NCBI GenBank assembly: GCA_037389465.1
Contig: JAZARR010000070.1
Location: 1,888,501-1,952,500 of the forward strand
DNA length: 64,000 nt
DNA from: Baylisascaris procyonis
Lineage: Eukaryota > Nematoda > Chromadorea > Rhabditida > Ascarididae
Direction of reading: 5' to 3'
Position 1 is the stretch's first letter. The number at the start of each line of letters is the position of its first letter. Positions 44,534 through 57,300 of this stretch are shown here, piece after piece. The translations under genes were made by a program, and so were the position numbers. The notes beneath the pieces were generated by a model. That model made no database searches. It was given only the letters and a program-made list of their open reading frames with translations, and was not told the DNA's origin.

Positions 44534-44660
44534 CTGTTCCGATTTCCTTTCATAAATGAAAAGATGGATCGTCTAAAAGAAACGAGAAAAGACTTTTTGA
44601 ATCAAATCAACATAGGCGTGCATATTGCCTCTAATATTTCATTAGTATATTCATTAAATT
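44534..44660 (+). CDS. Candidate internal exon, unidentified
   Basis: Follows a TTTTTTGCAG acceptor and reads LFRFPFINEKMDRLKETRKD, then FLNQINIGVHIASNISLVYS, to a GTAAAC donor at phase 1. Composition is protein-like with a charged helical segment. The other two frames close quickly. Neighbouring exons are not identified. Confidence 0.35.
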
Positions 44661-45216
44661 GTAAACGTTACCTGTTCAATGTAATGTAAACTCACTATTT
44701 TTACCGACTATAGAGATTAGTTCTAAGGGTTCTTTAATCTCAGAAGTTTCCTTTAAGAAATTCGAAAATTGTCACGCATATAGCGGTCTTCCTCATACTA
44801 TTCTATAAATAAATAAATTCAATGTGAAAAGAAAAGCTAAGAATTTTTCGCATTTCATTTGAATGAATTTTTCCACAACCGGTATTCGTTGACATTCTCC
44901 TGAAAAAAATAGCCTAAGGACAACGAATTTCAAGTTTTCAATGAGTAATATTGAGGAAGAAATATAAATCAACGAAAAAAATCAAACATTTATTTGCAGT
45001 GTTTATTTCTTCTTTTTTTTTTTCTGCTAATCATCAATTGCACATCCTCAACACTTCCTCATACTTTCCTATAAAAATACGCGTTAAATTTGTATCGAAA
45101 ACGTGTAATCAGATAGTAAAATTTGTTGCAATGCATTCATCAAATCCACAATGAAATACATTAGAAAATATTCTTTTTGTGCAATCTTGCAATATTTCAA
45201 TTCAGAAATATTTCAG

Positions 45217-45367
45217 CATTAGCTTACTAGGCGGATCTATGATTCTAAAGTCGACAATGAGAACATTTGAGTTCGTTGGTCTTCCGCTTTGGCTTCGCTC
45301 TTCCTTCCATATTTCATCAGATCCACCTTTTATTCCTTGTAACTATGCGCAAAGGCCATTCGATGCC
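45217..45367 (+). CDS. Candidate internal exon, unidentified
   Basis: Bounded by ATATTTCAG and a strong GTACGT donor (45368). The open frame encodes ISLLGGSMILKSTMRTFEFV, then GLPLWLRSSFHISSDPPFIP, then CNYAQRPFDA, leaving at phase 0. The opposite strand is closed. Splice signals and composition both favour a real exon, but I cannot name the gene or connect it in phase to the 44.5-kb candidate. Confidence 0.42.
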
Positions 45368-46188
45368 GTACGTAGTCACACCGTACAGTAGGTTCATCTG
45401 GTCGATTCAAGCTGATCATAGAGCCGAATGACGTTTTATTTTGTGTATACTCTAGAAGATTGTGCGGCAATCAGGTGCAACTATCATAAAACCGCTAAAG
45501 ATAAACCCACTTAATATTTTTTTTTTTTGCATATTCAACCGATTCAACAACGGTGGATTTTACTCGTTATCGGGTTTATACCATAAAAGTTTCAAAATTT
45601 CTGTTTCTTCAGAAAACTGCTGAAACGATATATTTCTATAAGTTTTTTTTCTTTACCGCTGAATACACATGTTTTATGAGCATCAATCGACCAATGTGTT
45701 TGTGTGTATTTGTAGTCGTATTGAAGGGAAAAAAAATGTTTGCAAACTTGTAACAATGTGTATTGAACATTTGCACTATGCACGCATTAAGAAAACTTCT
45801 AGAAAATTTGTTTAATGGATTCTCAATGGAAGCAATTTTTTCTTTGGCAAGCAGCTGATGAAAGGTTTGAAGAAATTACGGAAAAAGATTGAAATTTTTT
45901 ATTATGAGTCAGCTGGAAAATCCTCCTAAAATATGAAAAATTCAACTTGAAAATCTTTTAATAGAAATGATTTCTTAAAGAAATATGGATTATATTTTCG
46001 AAATCAACTTTCAAAAATTTATGATACGCAGCAATTTATTTTTGATGCAAATTATTAGGCAATGATTGTTGCTATCGGCGCATTTCTATGAGTCTATAGG
46101 TAGCGTTGTATTATATGCGCCCTGATAGTGATATTGTAAATATTTACAGCTATCTAGAGCGTGGATTACACTGCCTCTCTTCGCCTAC

Positions 46189-46331
46189 CGTATCGCTCTT
46201 GAGATAAGTGCATATAGTTTCTTGCTAATACAATTGTAGGTCTCGTAGATGTCAATTCGTACTCCCACGTTATGTCAGCATATTTTGTACATGCGTGATC
46301 GAAGAAAATATAACATTCCAAGAAAGCGTAT
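46189..46331 (-). CDS. Candidate internal exon on the minus strand, unidentified
   Basis: On the minus strand a CTTCGCAG acceptor is followed by 47 open codons and a GTAGGC donor. It reads YAFLECYIFFDHACTKYADI, then TWEYELTSTRPTIVLARNYM, then HLSQERY. It enters by one base and exits at phase 1. The sequence looks like a structured domain edge, but I recognise no family. No phase-compatible neighbour was found. Confidence 0.4.
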
Positions 46332-47828
46332 CTGCGAAGTTCAAAGGTCAAGATTTGCCTATTTTAAACAAGCAACCACTTGAGAGGAATGTCGAATGGA
46401 TCCCATGCGTTAATAAATTATAAAAAAATGCTAACTCTTTGAAAAATTCATCAACAAGCCATTGAATTGAAAAGATTTAAAAAAAAATTGCATTATGTCT
46501 GCAATAGAGATCGAATTTTTAATTACTATTTGTTATGTAATTTCAGTGGTCATTAATTAGATCACTGAGATTGCATAAAGAACTTCCTTATTCATAATAG
46601 TAATAATAATAAAAAATAAAGCGGAAATGATGCAAATGCAAAAAAAAAAGCGAATAAACAAAAAGTACTAACATCAAAGATTAGCTACTCACCGTAAACA
46701 TGTAAAGAAAATACAAAAGGGCGCTTAAACTAAACGAAAAATAAGATATTATTGTTTTTCCACTTTATAATGCCAATATGCACGGTGAAATTTTAATAGT
46801 ACATTAATGGAATGATGTCATATAGGTTGACACATAGATGGTGTGATGAGATCAATTTATATAATGCGTCATCAATATAACTACATAGTGTAAATATTAA
46901 TATATATAATAATTAATAACTATGCGCTTATGTGTATATTATTCTATTAGTGCCTGCATTCAACGTATAACAAGAAATATATCACAATAGTGCAATTGTT
47001 TGTTTGATATCTTACACTATTTGAGAGATATAAAAAAGTTTGTTAGAATATTTTACGTTTGCTTGCTAGCGTCAAATATTTGCTATAAACGAACGAGCGA
47101 GGGGGATGACGAAAACCTAAATGAAGAGGGGGTGAGGGTGAGCGGGATTCTAGTCCTGAGGATGAAATTCTTTGATGTTAAGTTTGGTGTCGAATGTGAC
47201 GCCAAAAATGGTGTTTAGTTTTCCTTGAAAAATATTCATTCTTATTCTACGTCTTGATGTTGTCCAGAATCGCTTCCCTCGTTTGCAGTCGTCCATTGTT
47301 TTCGACCCAAAGGTGAAATCTATACACTCAATTGCCCTAACGTTATAACTTTCAACTTTATGAGGTCTTTTCAAGGAGGGATAGTTTTTCAAGAAGATTT
47401 TTAACAACAACAGAGCAACGTCTTTGCTTCATCGCTGCAATGATGAAAAGCAATAAATATACTCGAATATTGTTCGCAGATACAATCACTATAAAATGCT
47501 TCGATGAATCGTTTATAATCAGTAAGTAAATTTATTTGGTAAAGAGGAATCATTTTCATTCCATTATGTTGTTGGTCAAAATAATTCAATCCACTTTAAC
47601 TCATTTTCACGCTTTCGACCATTATTCGTTTTATATTTTATTAGAAAATAATATTCTTTCTAAAATAGATCATTTTTTTATTTGCAAACGTTTATTCGTT
47701 CAGTCATATATATAGAGATACATACAGTTTATAAATACTGATAAAGACATATAGAAACAATATTGTTTTTTTAATTCATCGATACCAACTTAAAACACGA
47801 ATAGTTGTGAAGAAGAAAATGTTCTTTT

Positions 47829-50800
47829 TTAATGAATGTTGTAGTGATATGGAGAGCCATTTGTTGGTAGTCGAGAGAGGGTAAGACCGAGACGTAGGAA
47901 GGAGGGGGGAGAGATTGCCATGCCTGTTGAAGAACAGTTGTCAAAGGTTTGCTTTGAAGGAGAATTAATCACAACTGTGCAAACTGCGAAAAATAGAAAA
48001 AAAAAACGCTCTGCATTCTTCCTCCCATTAAATGAAACTTCGATCCACATGGCGCAAATACACGTGGCATTTCTTCGGTTCTTTTTTCTTTTTTTTTTTA
48101 TCATTAGCACAAAGCACGAAGTGGTAATCACAGATGTTTAGTCATTTGAACAGCTGTGATTGCTAAGTGCATATTCCCCTCCCTCTCTTATACTTATAAA
48201 TTTGCCTAGAATGCTTTGCATTCAGTTCCCATGTTGAATTTTCATGGGTAAGTTCATTTAACGTCTACTTTCATGCTGTATCTTAGAGTATTAGTGGCCA
48301 GCTTTTATGTTTATTTTGACGATGTGCATGATGAGAGTAAGTTACAATTTATTAGTCATTCAACGTTAAAATATTCTATTGATTTAAGTTAATAAGCATT
48401 TTATGAATTTACTATCGATATTCCATTCGAAATTTTCCTTTCTAGTTGAAGTCTTCAAGCGCTTCTGATATAAATAGTCGATTTTTTTTTGAAAAAATAA
48501 AAAAATTGCCTACAGGCATTTCGAGGAAAAATTCTTTATTCATGATTACGTTTAAATCAAATCCGTTAAAATTGTCAAATGAATGTTTTTTTTTGCATCA
48601 TTCACGATCTTAAAATTGCATTCTAAACGCGCAGGAAAAAAAAAAATAAATAAAACATCGCGTTATCTACCTAAGCGCATAATTCTCATGGGTGGCCAAT
48701 TTTTAAAGATATTATTTAGCATTTAGTAAGATTAGGATAGCTTATACTTATGCAAATAAACTGATATAATTTTTTTAATCTCGATGATATATTGTTGGAA
48801 GTTCAATTCTGCTGGATTTCCGCACCTTAGGCTTTTTTTTTCACTCAACAAATATTCTTCAATAGAATACCGATTTTTCACCTTTTGCAACAAATTCGCA
48901 CAGCTATTACTTTAGTAACGCATCTGACTAACGTTAAGATGAGCGGTGCCATTTCATGGTAACGAGTTAATTTTAATAAAGACAGTAGTATTCAAGCAAC
49001 AATCTTCTCTTTTACTTTTAGTCGGGTGCTCTTATTCAACATAATTTGTATCTTTATAATGTTGTTTTATCAGCATTCTTATCACCTATTCCAAATCCGT
49101 TAGTGGTGTATCGTTTTAAATACGATATCCGTATGGAGAGGATCATCGACACGAATAAAGCAGAAGCTTTTCGGCAATGAACGCTGATGTTACACTGTTT
49201 ATTGTTATTTCTAAAGAGTTGATAGATAATTTATAACTATTAAAATTGAACTAACTCTTAGAACTCCTTTAAATGGGATAGAGATAATTGCTCGATGGGT
49301 TGGCGATACTTTTTTTTTTGTTTGCTGAAGAGAGTTCGTTGATAGATTCGTCTTTACATCCTTCTTTTTCTGCATGCTATGTTGCCGCCCTCGTTGATGA
49401 TTTGTCCTATTTTTGGTTAATATCCTTCTTTTCTTTTAATGTCATAAAAAAGATTTCTCCAAATCATTTGTGAAAATGTTTTTTTTTTTGCATTGATGTG
49501 GAAAAAAAAAATTTGCTTTTTGTTCTTTGTTCTTGCATTGACAATTGTTGGTCATGTGAAAAGTTTATTTGCAGTAATAACAAATACTAGTCGATTCTTT
49601 TAATTCCCATATCTTCGAGATTAGCTTCATCAATGGTGATGTTGAGAAAAAATTTTCTTTTTTGTTTTATGCAAAATTTGCGTAAAAATTTCATGAAAAC
49701 TGAAAAAAAAAAGAATTCTTAGAGAAATTTTTCAGTATAGTAATTTAATGACCGCTGTGATTAAATTGGGGATTACTCTCTGCTCGATCATCTTAGCTTG
49801 CCTTACCTTTCATTTTACTAAACAGATTGTTTTACTGCATACTTTACTTGCATCTCATAACTGTACTTGTTCGTCTTATTTTCTCTTACATACTTAGTGC
49901 ATACAAATTGCCAGTTTTAGTTTTATGATCCCTTTATGTCTCCCTTCTAAAACATCCTGCGAAACGTTTTGGGTGTTTTATTGGGTCGTTTCTATCGCTG
50001 AATATCTTGCAGCTTTGTACTTCCAACTATCTCATTCCATTTCTTAATCTACTGATAACCTCATTTTATGATGTCACTGCAAAATTACGATATCCATAGT
50101 ATTTCTGTATTAAGAATACTGTATATCATAATATCTACACTAAAGTGTAGACATAAAACCTAATGAAAAATGTTATCAGTAAGAAAACTTTAGTGGACAA
50201 AGATATCTCTAAATTTTTAGAGGTATTTATTGAGGTTGGGCAATTTTACTAAGGTACGCTATCGTTGTACTAATTAGTAGATTTGCAGAGGGAGATCGCT
50301 TTCCGAATCTTGCAGTGAAAGAGACGACGGCTTGAGATTGTTGAATATCGAAAAGGTGATATTTCAGAGGGCATATTAATAGTTTATATTGACAGGTGAT
50401 AAGAAGTCCAAAAAGTGATATTAAGGGAAAGAAGAGGAGACATGATAATTAAAGGGAAGACGATGAGATATATTATTAAGGGATGGAGGAAGAAATATGT
50501 TAGTCGAAGAAGAATGATATTTTTTTTTGTGTTTTTCATTACAAATTTAAATAGAAATTTGAGAGAGAATCCATTAGATGTGTTTATTTCTTATTTCCCA
50601 TATATATCGATTTTCATTCTTTTTTGCCAATATGAATAATTCTCTATAAAAGCAGAATACTATTTGATGATATAAAAATAACCGATGAGTTTTCTTTCCA
50701 TTAGAAGACATTTCTTTTCGAAATATTCTTTTTTTTGAAAATATTATCTCTTTCATATTCCTCATGCTACCCGTTTATTTCTCGAAAAATCTGATTTTTA

Positions 50801-51464
50801 AAAGATTCTTTCTGCATAAAATTGTTTTTTTTTTCGATGGGAGAGGAGGAATTTTCTGATATTATTTTATTTGAAATGGTCATAGGAATATTTCTTTTTT
50901 TTTTCAGAATTAACCACAAAATTTAGTTGATTTTCGACTATGTATATATATATTTTAGTGGTTTAAGCCGACTACAATTAGAGTGATGATTTCTATCTTA
51001 ATAGATTGCTATCAATGTTAAGAGGAAAACAGCAATCGCTATCGAAAGTATTTACGAGTAAAGATCACTACCGCTAATACGAAGGCAATTGATAGATGAT
51101 GAGCACAGCACAATATCAGAGAACGTTGCTCGCAAAGTGATTATACGTACGTACCACCACCTACGCGTTTACTATTCGAATACGTCGTATTGACTAAATT
51201 TTACAAGAATTTAGATCACCCGGTATATACTAATTTTAATTTTAATGCTCGAATTGAAGATTTTCTGAAAATAATTTTCTTCATATCTATATCTCTTACT
51301 TATTCAAATCTAATGTTCATCATTATGGAATGATTCTATATTATCATAACGCTAAAAGACCAACATCAATGTAATAGTTAGTCGGCGGGACAACTCATCC
51401 AGTGGAATTCCAACATAAACATAAAGTCTTTTTTAGAAAAATAAAATTGTATATATATATATAC

Positions 51465-51521
<57 letters not shown>

Positions 51522-52969
51522 GCAATTGCAGTAGTAAACGGTTTCGTTTACGTTAAGAACAATTTTTTCTTCGCAATCAGATGACACATCAAATTACGGC
51601 GAAAAATTACGGAGGGTTTTTTGCATTGTTATATTTTTGTCATCAAATTTACTCAGTACATCCATAAAATTGTAAAATTTAGTGTTAAAAAAATAATGGA
51701 AAATCGATAAGGAAAGTGATCTTCATTGATTATGAATGTATAATTGATTTATTCGTGCATGTATGCAAGAGAACATTAGTTTTTTAGTCTATTTTTTATG
51801 ATCATAAAAAAATGATTAAAAAGTCAAAAAATTCATAACAGCAAAAAATGCATATTTCCAAACAAATTACATAATTTTAGAAAAATTATATTTTATGTTC
51901 TGTCAGAAAAAGAAGTTTATCGTTTCAGTATGTAAATTATTAAACGTATTAGTGGGAAAATGTTTAAAAGCAATTGCGCTGAAGAAGCGAAAAGATGAAA
52001 AATCGGCACCAAAAGTTGATAAGGCCTAATCGGTAGCACATTCAATACTCATCTCATCTTGGCGGACTCATCGCAACAGATAAGATCAAATGCGGCCATA
52101 ATTTGATGGGTCATTCTGATCTATGCTCATGTAGCCCTTCATATTTACTAATAATTGGCATCGTATTTCCTCAATTAGTAAAGCTCGCTTGAACAAGAAA
52201 AGAACTTTTCATGAAAAAATATTCTATTATGGAAGAGGCTGCTTTTTTTAACTCTTAGAAGAGAGCCCCTCTTGAGTAGATGGCCAAGTCCGGAAAATTG
52301 TGGGAAAGTGATGCGCTTTTTGCTTTTTTTCAACCTATGCAGTAGTGTTCTTCACTGCTTGTTAACTTGTTTCATCAAATACCACCTCATTGATTTCACT
52401 GAAACCCCATTACCGACCTAATCTTATTGTTGAGTGACTGTGGGTAAACTCAAGGGAAACTATTGAACAAAAAAAAAACGATGGTATATGTGTTCAAGAA
52501 TTTGTTGTTTATTGCCTTAACGAGACATATGAAAGTCGATTTGTTGATTGCTTAAATTGGGTAAATTTTTGGGCAAATGTTTTACAAAAAAATATCAGTT
52601 TATAGCTTTTTTTTCCCTTTAACCAAGAAGGAAACTTTTGGTTGCGTTGAACCATGTGAGAGAAATGCACAACATTGATAAATGTCGTATCCACGAAATA
52701 AACGCATGCTATGCACGTTGTATTCACCTGATGCAATAATGCACGTAGACACACATACCCGACAGAAACGCCCCATTGCCATCAGTGACGTGACGTATTG
52801 CTGGCTGGATAGTGGCGGTCGTCTTCCTTCTTAACCGCTCTTGCGATCGTTTCTCGACGCAGTGCTGCTGCCCGGAGCTTATTGAGCGGGCGACCGACTC
52901 AAGCTCACGGCTACCAATAACTTTGAGTAGCTTGAACTCGATGTGCTTTCGACTACTTGTTGTGATCAT
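47829..52969 (-). CDS. Candidate minus-strand gene: first exon at 52969-52759, last exon at 47983-47829
   Basis: The first exon has Met at 52969 (MITTSSRKHIEFKLLKVIGS), then RELESVARSISSGQQHC, then RSQERLRRKTTATIQP, and ends at a GTATGT donor at phase 1. It lies in a GC-rich pocket. The last exon (47983-47829) follows TTTCGCAG, accepts exactly that phase and reads TVVINSPSKQTFDNCSSTGM, then RLGLTLSRLPTNGSPYHYNI, to TAA. Spliced directly they would give about 122 residues; more exons may lie between. The last exon is also open on the plus strand (MPVEEQLSKVCFEGELITTV from 47920), so its strand is not certain. No domain recognised. Joining the two is inference. Confidence 0.35.
48240..52758. 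other. AT-rich stretch without supported exons
   Basis: If the minus-strand gene is real this is its large intron. Long T- and A-runs and a TA microsatellite are present. Open frames at 49288-49473 and 50415-50639 lack clear splice sites or recognisable motifs. Confidence 0.4.
51450..51519. repeat. (TA)n microsatellite, interrupted
   Basis: Alternating AT with one ACATT interruption near 51463, about 70 bp in total. Confidence 0.97.
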
Positions 52970-52970
52970 T
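52760..52970. promoter_or_regulatory. GC/CpG-rich pocket over a candidate first exon
   Basis: A CG-dinucleotide-rich block of about 200 bp in AT-rich surroundings, coinciding with the candidate minus-strand first exon. It resembles the pocket at 19.8-20.1 kb that overlaps a well-supported first exon, which supports reading it as a gene start. Confidence 0.4.
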
Positions 52971-54383
52971 GTGAATATTGGCGCCAGATAATTCTAGAAT
53001 TCAACAGAAGGCAATAATTCCATCAATGCGTTATCCCTTGAGGCATATTAGCGTAGTGGTTGAATTATTCGCATTGATACTATTCGCATTATTGTTGTGC
53101 GTTTAGATGCGAGAAGCGGTTCGGTTGTTTCACGGGCGTTTTCACTGTGGGAATTGGATTGATGTGTTTCGCTCAGAGAGGGAGGGAGGGGGTGAGTCAT
53201 TATGTGGCTTTTATCTTTATTTATGTTTCACCTTCTCTTTATTTTCTTATTACTCTAGTAGGTTCCTTTAACACCAACAGACCACTTCTCTTACCCATAA
53301 AGGTTTTCTCATTCATCTTTAAAGCTCTCAATGCTTTACTACTGTCAGTTTTATTAACTCCTAAAATGCAGCCAAAATCCTAAAAATTACCAATTAGTGC
53401 TTTTTATACTCCATATGGACCGTCGTTGGTGTCTTTTCTTCTTGACATAGATGGTGGCGCATTTCAAAAGATCGTATTGATCGCTAATAGAATTAAGGTA
53501 CATGCTGAGCCAGATTATATAATGTTCGTTGTAATTCCCTAAGATTTTCCTTAATCGATAAGTTGCTAGTCGAGAAATCTTAGAGGTCATTGCGAGATCT
53601 AATGCTTTACGATCAACAATTCAAAAAAAAAAAAAAAATGAAGCAAAAACCATATTCCTCTTCATTTTTTTTTCGACTATTTTATTTCAACTATACTACG
53701 TGAGTAATAAAGTTATCATTATATTTATTATGATAAACGATAATAAATTCTTTTTTGTTATAATTATATGAATTGCATATAGTGTGTTATCTATATGCTC
53801 TTATTTCTTTTATTCTCCTTTTTCTATCATTATTTATTTCTTATCTTATTTGTTGGCACTCTCTAGGTGTTTTTTTTTTATTATTTCTATCAATGGCAAA
53901 TATATATTTTAAAAAATTTTTTCTCCACTTTTCATTCAACATGTTGAGAGTAGATTATATGCAAAGATTATGCCTCATTCGGGTTTTCCTCTTCTTTTCT
54001 CTGTTCATTTTTCTCTTTGAGTCTACCTTGAAACACCTTTAATTAAATTCAGGTGCCGTGAATTAGATCATTTTTTTTTGAATCCTTTCAGGTCACATTA
54101 CTATGCATTAATTTATGCTTTGAGATGATTCGCACTATACAGCACACTTGGCACATTTTATATTGTATAGGTGTAGCAAATAGGTGATTTTTAAGCTAAA
54201 GACCATTTATTTATCGAATCAGTGAGTTTGAAATTATTCTTCATTTAGTTAGTGTTTTATTGTATCGTTTTATTGCTTATGTTGAATAATAATACGATGA
54301 ATATAAAATTCAAATGAAAATTTGAGAATATTTTAATTGTAATATTTTAGGAAGCGATATCATAAAAGCCGAAATTGTAACAC
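52970..54383. other. Intergenic region upstream of the PP1 targeting subunit gene
   Basis: No supported exon. It separates two apparently divergent gene starts (52969 minus, 54384 plus) and should contain their promoters. One open frame at 53147-53383 lacks protein-like character. Confidence 0.4.
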
Positions 54384-57300
54384 ATGAATAGCACGATGGC
54401 ACGAGATGCTCCAACTATGATTTGCCGTTCACAGAACGTCTCATCAGCGCTTCTGATTCCATCAGATCCTCAATCACCACCAATATGCACCACTGAGATT
54501 CTATCACAATCACCACTCAATATGTACTCATCGTATAGTAGTTCATCATGCACAAAAATGCGCAATCCTTTGGGCTTGAAGTTGTTAATTGCGGCCTCGA
54601 AAACCGATGAAGGCTTCAATGAGCACAAACAGGAATGCGAAAAACTTGAATGGACCAATGATGTTCGTTTCATTTTTAATTGCTATATATTCTTATATAT
54701 AGTTATATTACACTTTAGTACGACTCAAGATCCATCAACTGAGATTCAATAAACGAAACATCGTCGTTGAAGTAAAAAAAAAAATAAATAAATAAAAAAT
54801 AGAAATTTAATGCTGTATCCAGCTTTATGTACTTTGTGTCTTCTTAACTTTCAAGTATTTTTGATGGTTTTCTAGCAGAACGTATTTCAAAAACAATGTA
54901 TTTTACTAATAAACTCGACGTGAAAATTACAGTGCTTTTTACTAATAACTGCATGTGAAAATTACGATAATAGAAAACAAAGGATACGGTATTAAGGTGT
55001 GATTTTTTTTTTCGCCTTAAGAATTTACCTTACGCTATCGTAATCTATGCGCGGCGATTTCCATTCGAATAGTTGAGGAGTTCACAGCAAAAGATGGAGC
55101 TAAATATCCTTACTAACATTAAGGTGTTTTCATACGATAATTTCAGTGTCTTGATTCATCGTCACCATGCTCACCAAGTAGTCATTCGACGACATCAAGA
55201 GATTCAATTTGTGATTCGGGTTTTTCTTCAGATGATAATTCGCTTACGAGAACTCCAGCTAAGAAATTGTTAGTTTTTAAATTCTTCTATATTTCTGTTA
55301 ATTTTCGAATTTCGAGCGGTAAAATAAGAAGTGTGGAAGGAAAAAAAATGATAAAAATTAACCACATAAACTATAACGGCCATCAATTTACGCTGATAAG
55401 AAGCTAAAGAAGCGATAATAAGAGGAAACTTTTACAAACGATATATGTACTTTTGTTGTGCATTTATTGAACTAAAAAAAAAATCTCTTTCCTCTCGATT
55501 TTTAATACAGTACGACAATAAGTGCAAAAATTGAGAGAGTTTTACCGCATAGTGCAATGCAATACGTGCATTTTTGCAATTGTTTCTTCTATGCTAAATT
55601 ATTTGCACAGATAATGTTGATTGGGGGATTTTTTTTTTTTTTTTTTGCATTATTTTCATCGATATTCATTGCGATGTAAATATGATCGCTATGTGAATAA
55701 TTGAAATGCAACAAATGCAAAACTGATAAATAATAAAACGAAACTCACGTGATTACATTGCATGGAATGTTTGTTGCATTGCACTCTTTATTGCCAATTC
55801 TCATCTCTTATGTTTTGTGGGTGTTTTTTTTTTTTTTTTGTTTTACTGTGATAATTTTTACCCACATCAATCATGTTTAGAAAAATTTTCTCAGCAATGA
55901 TCTCTAAAAATTTTTCTTAAATCACTTTTGTGCAAAGAAATTTCTAGAATTTTTAAACACTCGACAGATATTTGTTCATAAAGAAATTAAAAACTTTTTA
56001 AAAATTTTCTACTGAGCTTATTTCTTTAGATGAATATTGAGTGATTTTCATTACAAAGTAATAACTCGATGTATGGATTGCTTAATGAGATTGTGGTCGT
56101 TATGTATATACATATATATCTCTGTTTTGTATTTTACTCAAAATTGATGCATATTCCGCTGAAGAACTTTTAATAAATTAGAGTTCTTCTACTAGATTGA
56201 ATTGACGAAGCATTATTTTTCATTTCTTTTAAGAGCACGCACGAAGTCGCTGCGATCGGCATTGCGTACACCAACCAGTTCAGGGCCACACAAAACAGTT
56301 CGTTTTGCTGATGCTCTTGGACTTGACCTCGAGCAGAAGACTGTTTATGATGCCGACGATTGGCGAGATAAAGAGTTAGTGGTTATGCGATGATTTTACA
56401 ACATATGCTGTGTTAGTGTAAATGATCTAAAATTAATTGATTATTGGGTGAATAGCGATCAAAAAGATATGCGATTATAATTTTCGATCAAATGAAACAA
56501 TTTGATTAAATTAATGCAAACTTATGGATTTAAGTTTAAGACAATTTAGGTGGCGTTCCAAGAGTGTAAAATAAATTCAATTTCAATAATCGCCTTAAAG
56601 ATCATTGTGCTCTTTATTTGTAGAGTAATGTATAATGCAGCATGAAATGGCGCATATTGTTCTACGCATGCAATTTCCAAAAATCTAAAGGAGTAAGCGG
56701 CAGAAATTTATGAATGCAAATGATTCAGTTAAGGGTAATTAAGCCATGAATATTTTATTTATAGGCTATTAAGATCAGCTTAGAATATAAAATTGACTTC
56801 TTAATGATGGCAGTAGCAGATATTTAACTTATTTTATTTTGCAGATTTAACGGCTCATGGTCGTTATTCTCGTACCCGAATGCCCCTACTAATCGTCGTC
56901 GAACCATACCTGTGCATCTTATCGCTACAAATTGGTCAATTCGTTCAGAGGCAGAAGTAAGCCATCTAACAAGAACGCAATGCGTCTGTCTAAAGTCACT
57001 CGACATCATTGATACGAACGTTACCGGTGTTGTCGATGTGTTGAATCTGGCTCCTGAAAAGCAGGCATGTATTTTCGTCACTTGTGCTTATTACCGTTCA
57101 TTGTTTATAAGCATACGATTTTAGAATTTTTCAGAGATAACATATGTCACAAACTGAAATTACCGAGGAGAGCTTATAAATTGAAAATTACGGTAACATT
57201 TTTTGCACAGAATTTTATTTAGCATCGTTTATAGCTAGTTGAACGTGGCTCAAAAAAAACTCTAACCTGAAATGAGAGCAAGAAAATATTTGATAGAATA

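Noticed and set aside
47150..47410. 86-codon minus-strand basic frame
   Set aside because: No acceptor or donor in a usable phase and no recognisable domain; the plus strand over part of it is also open.
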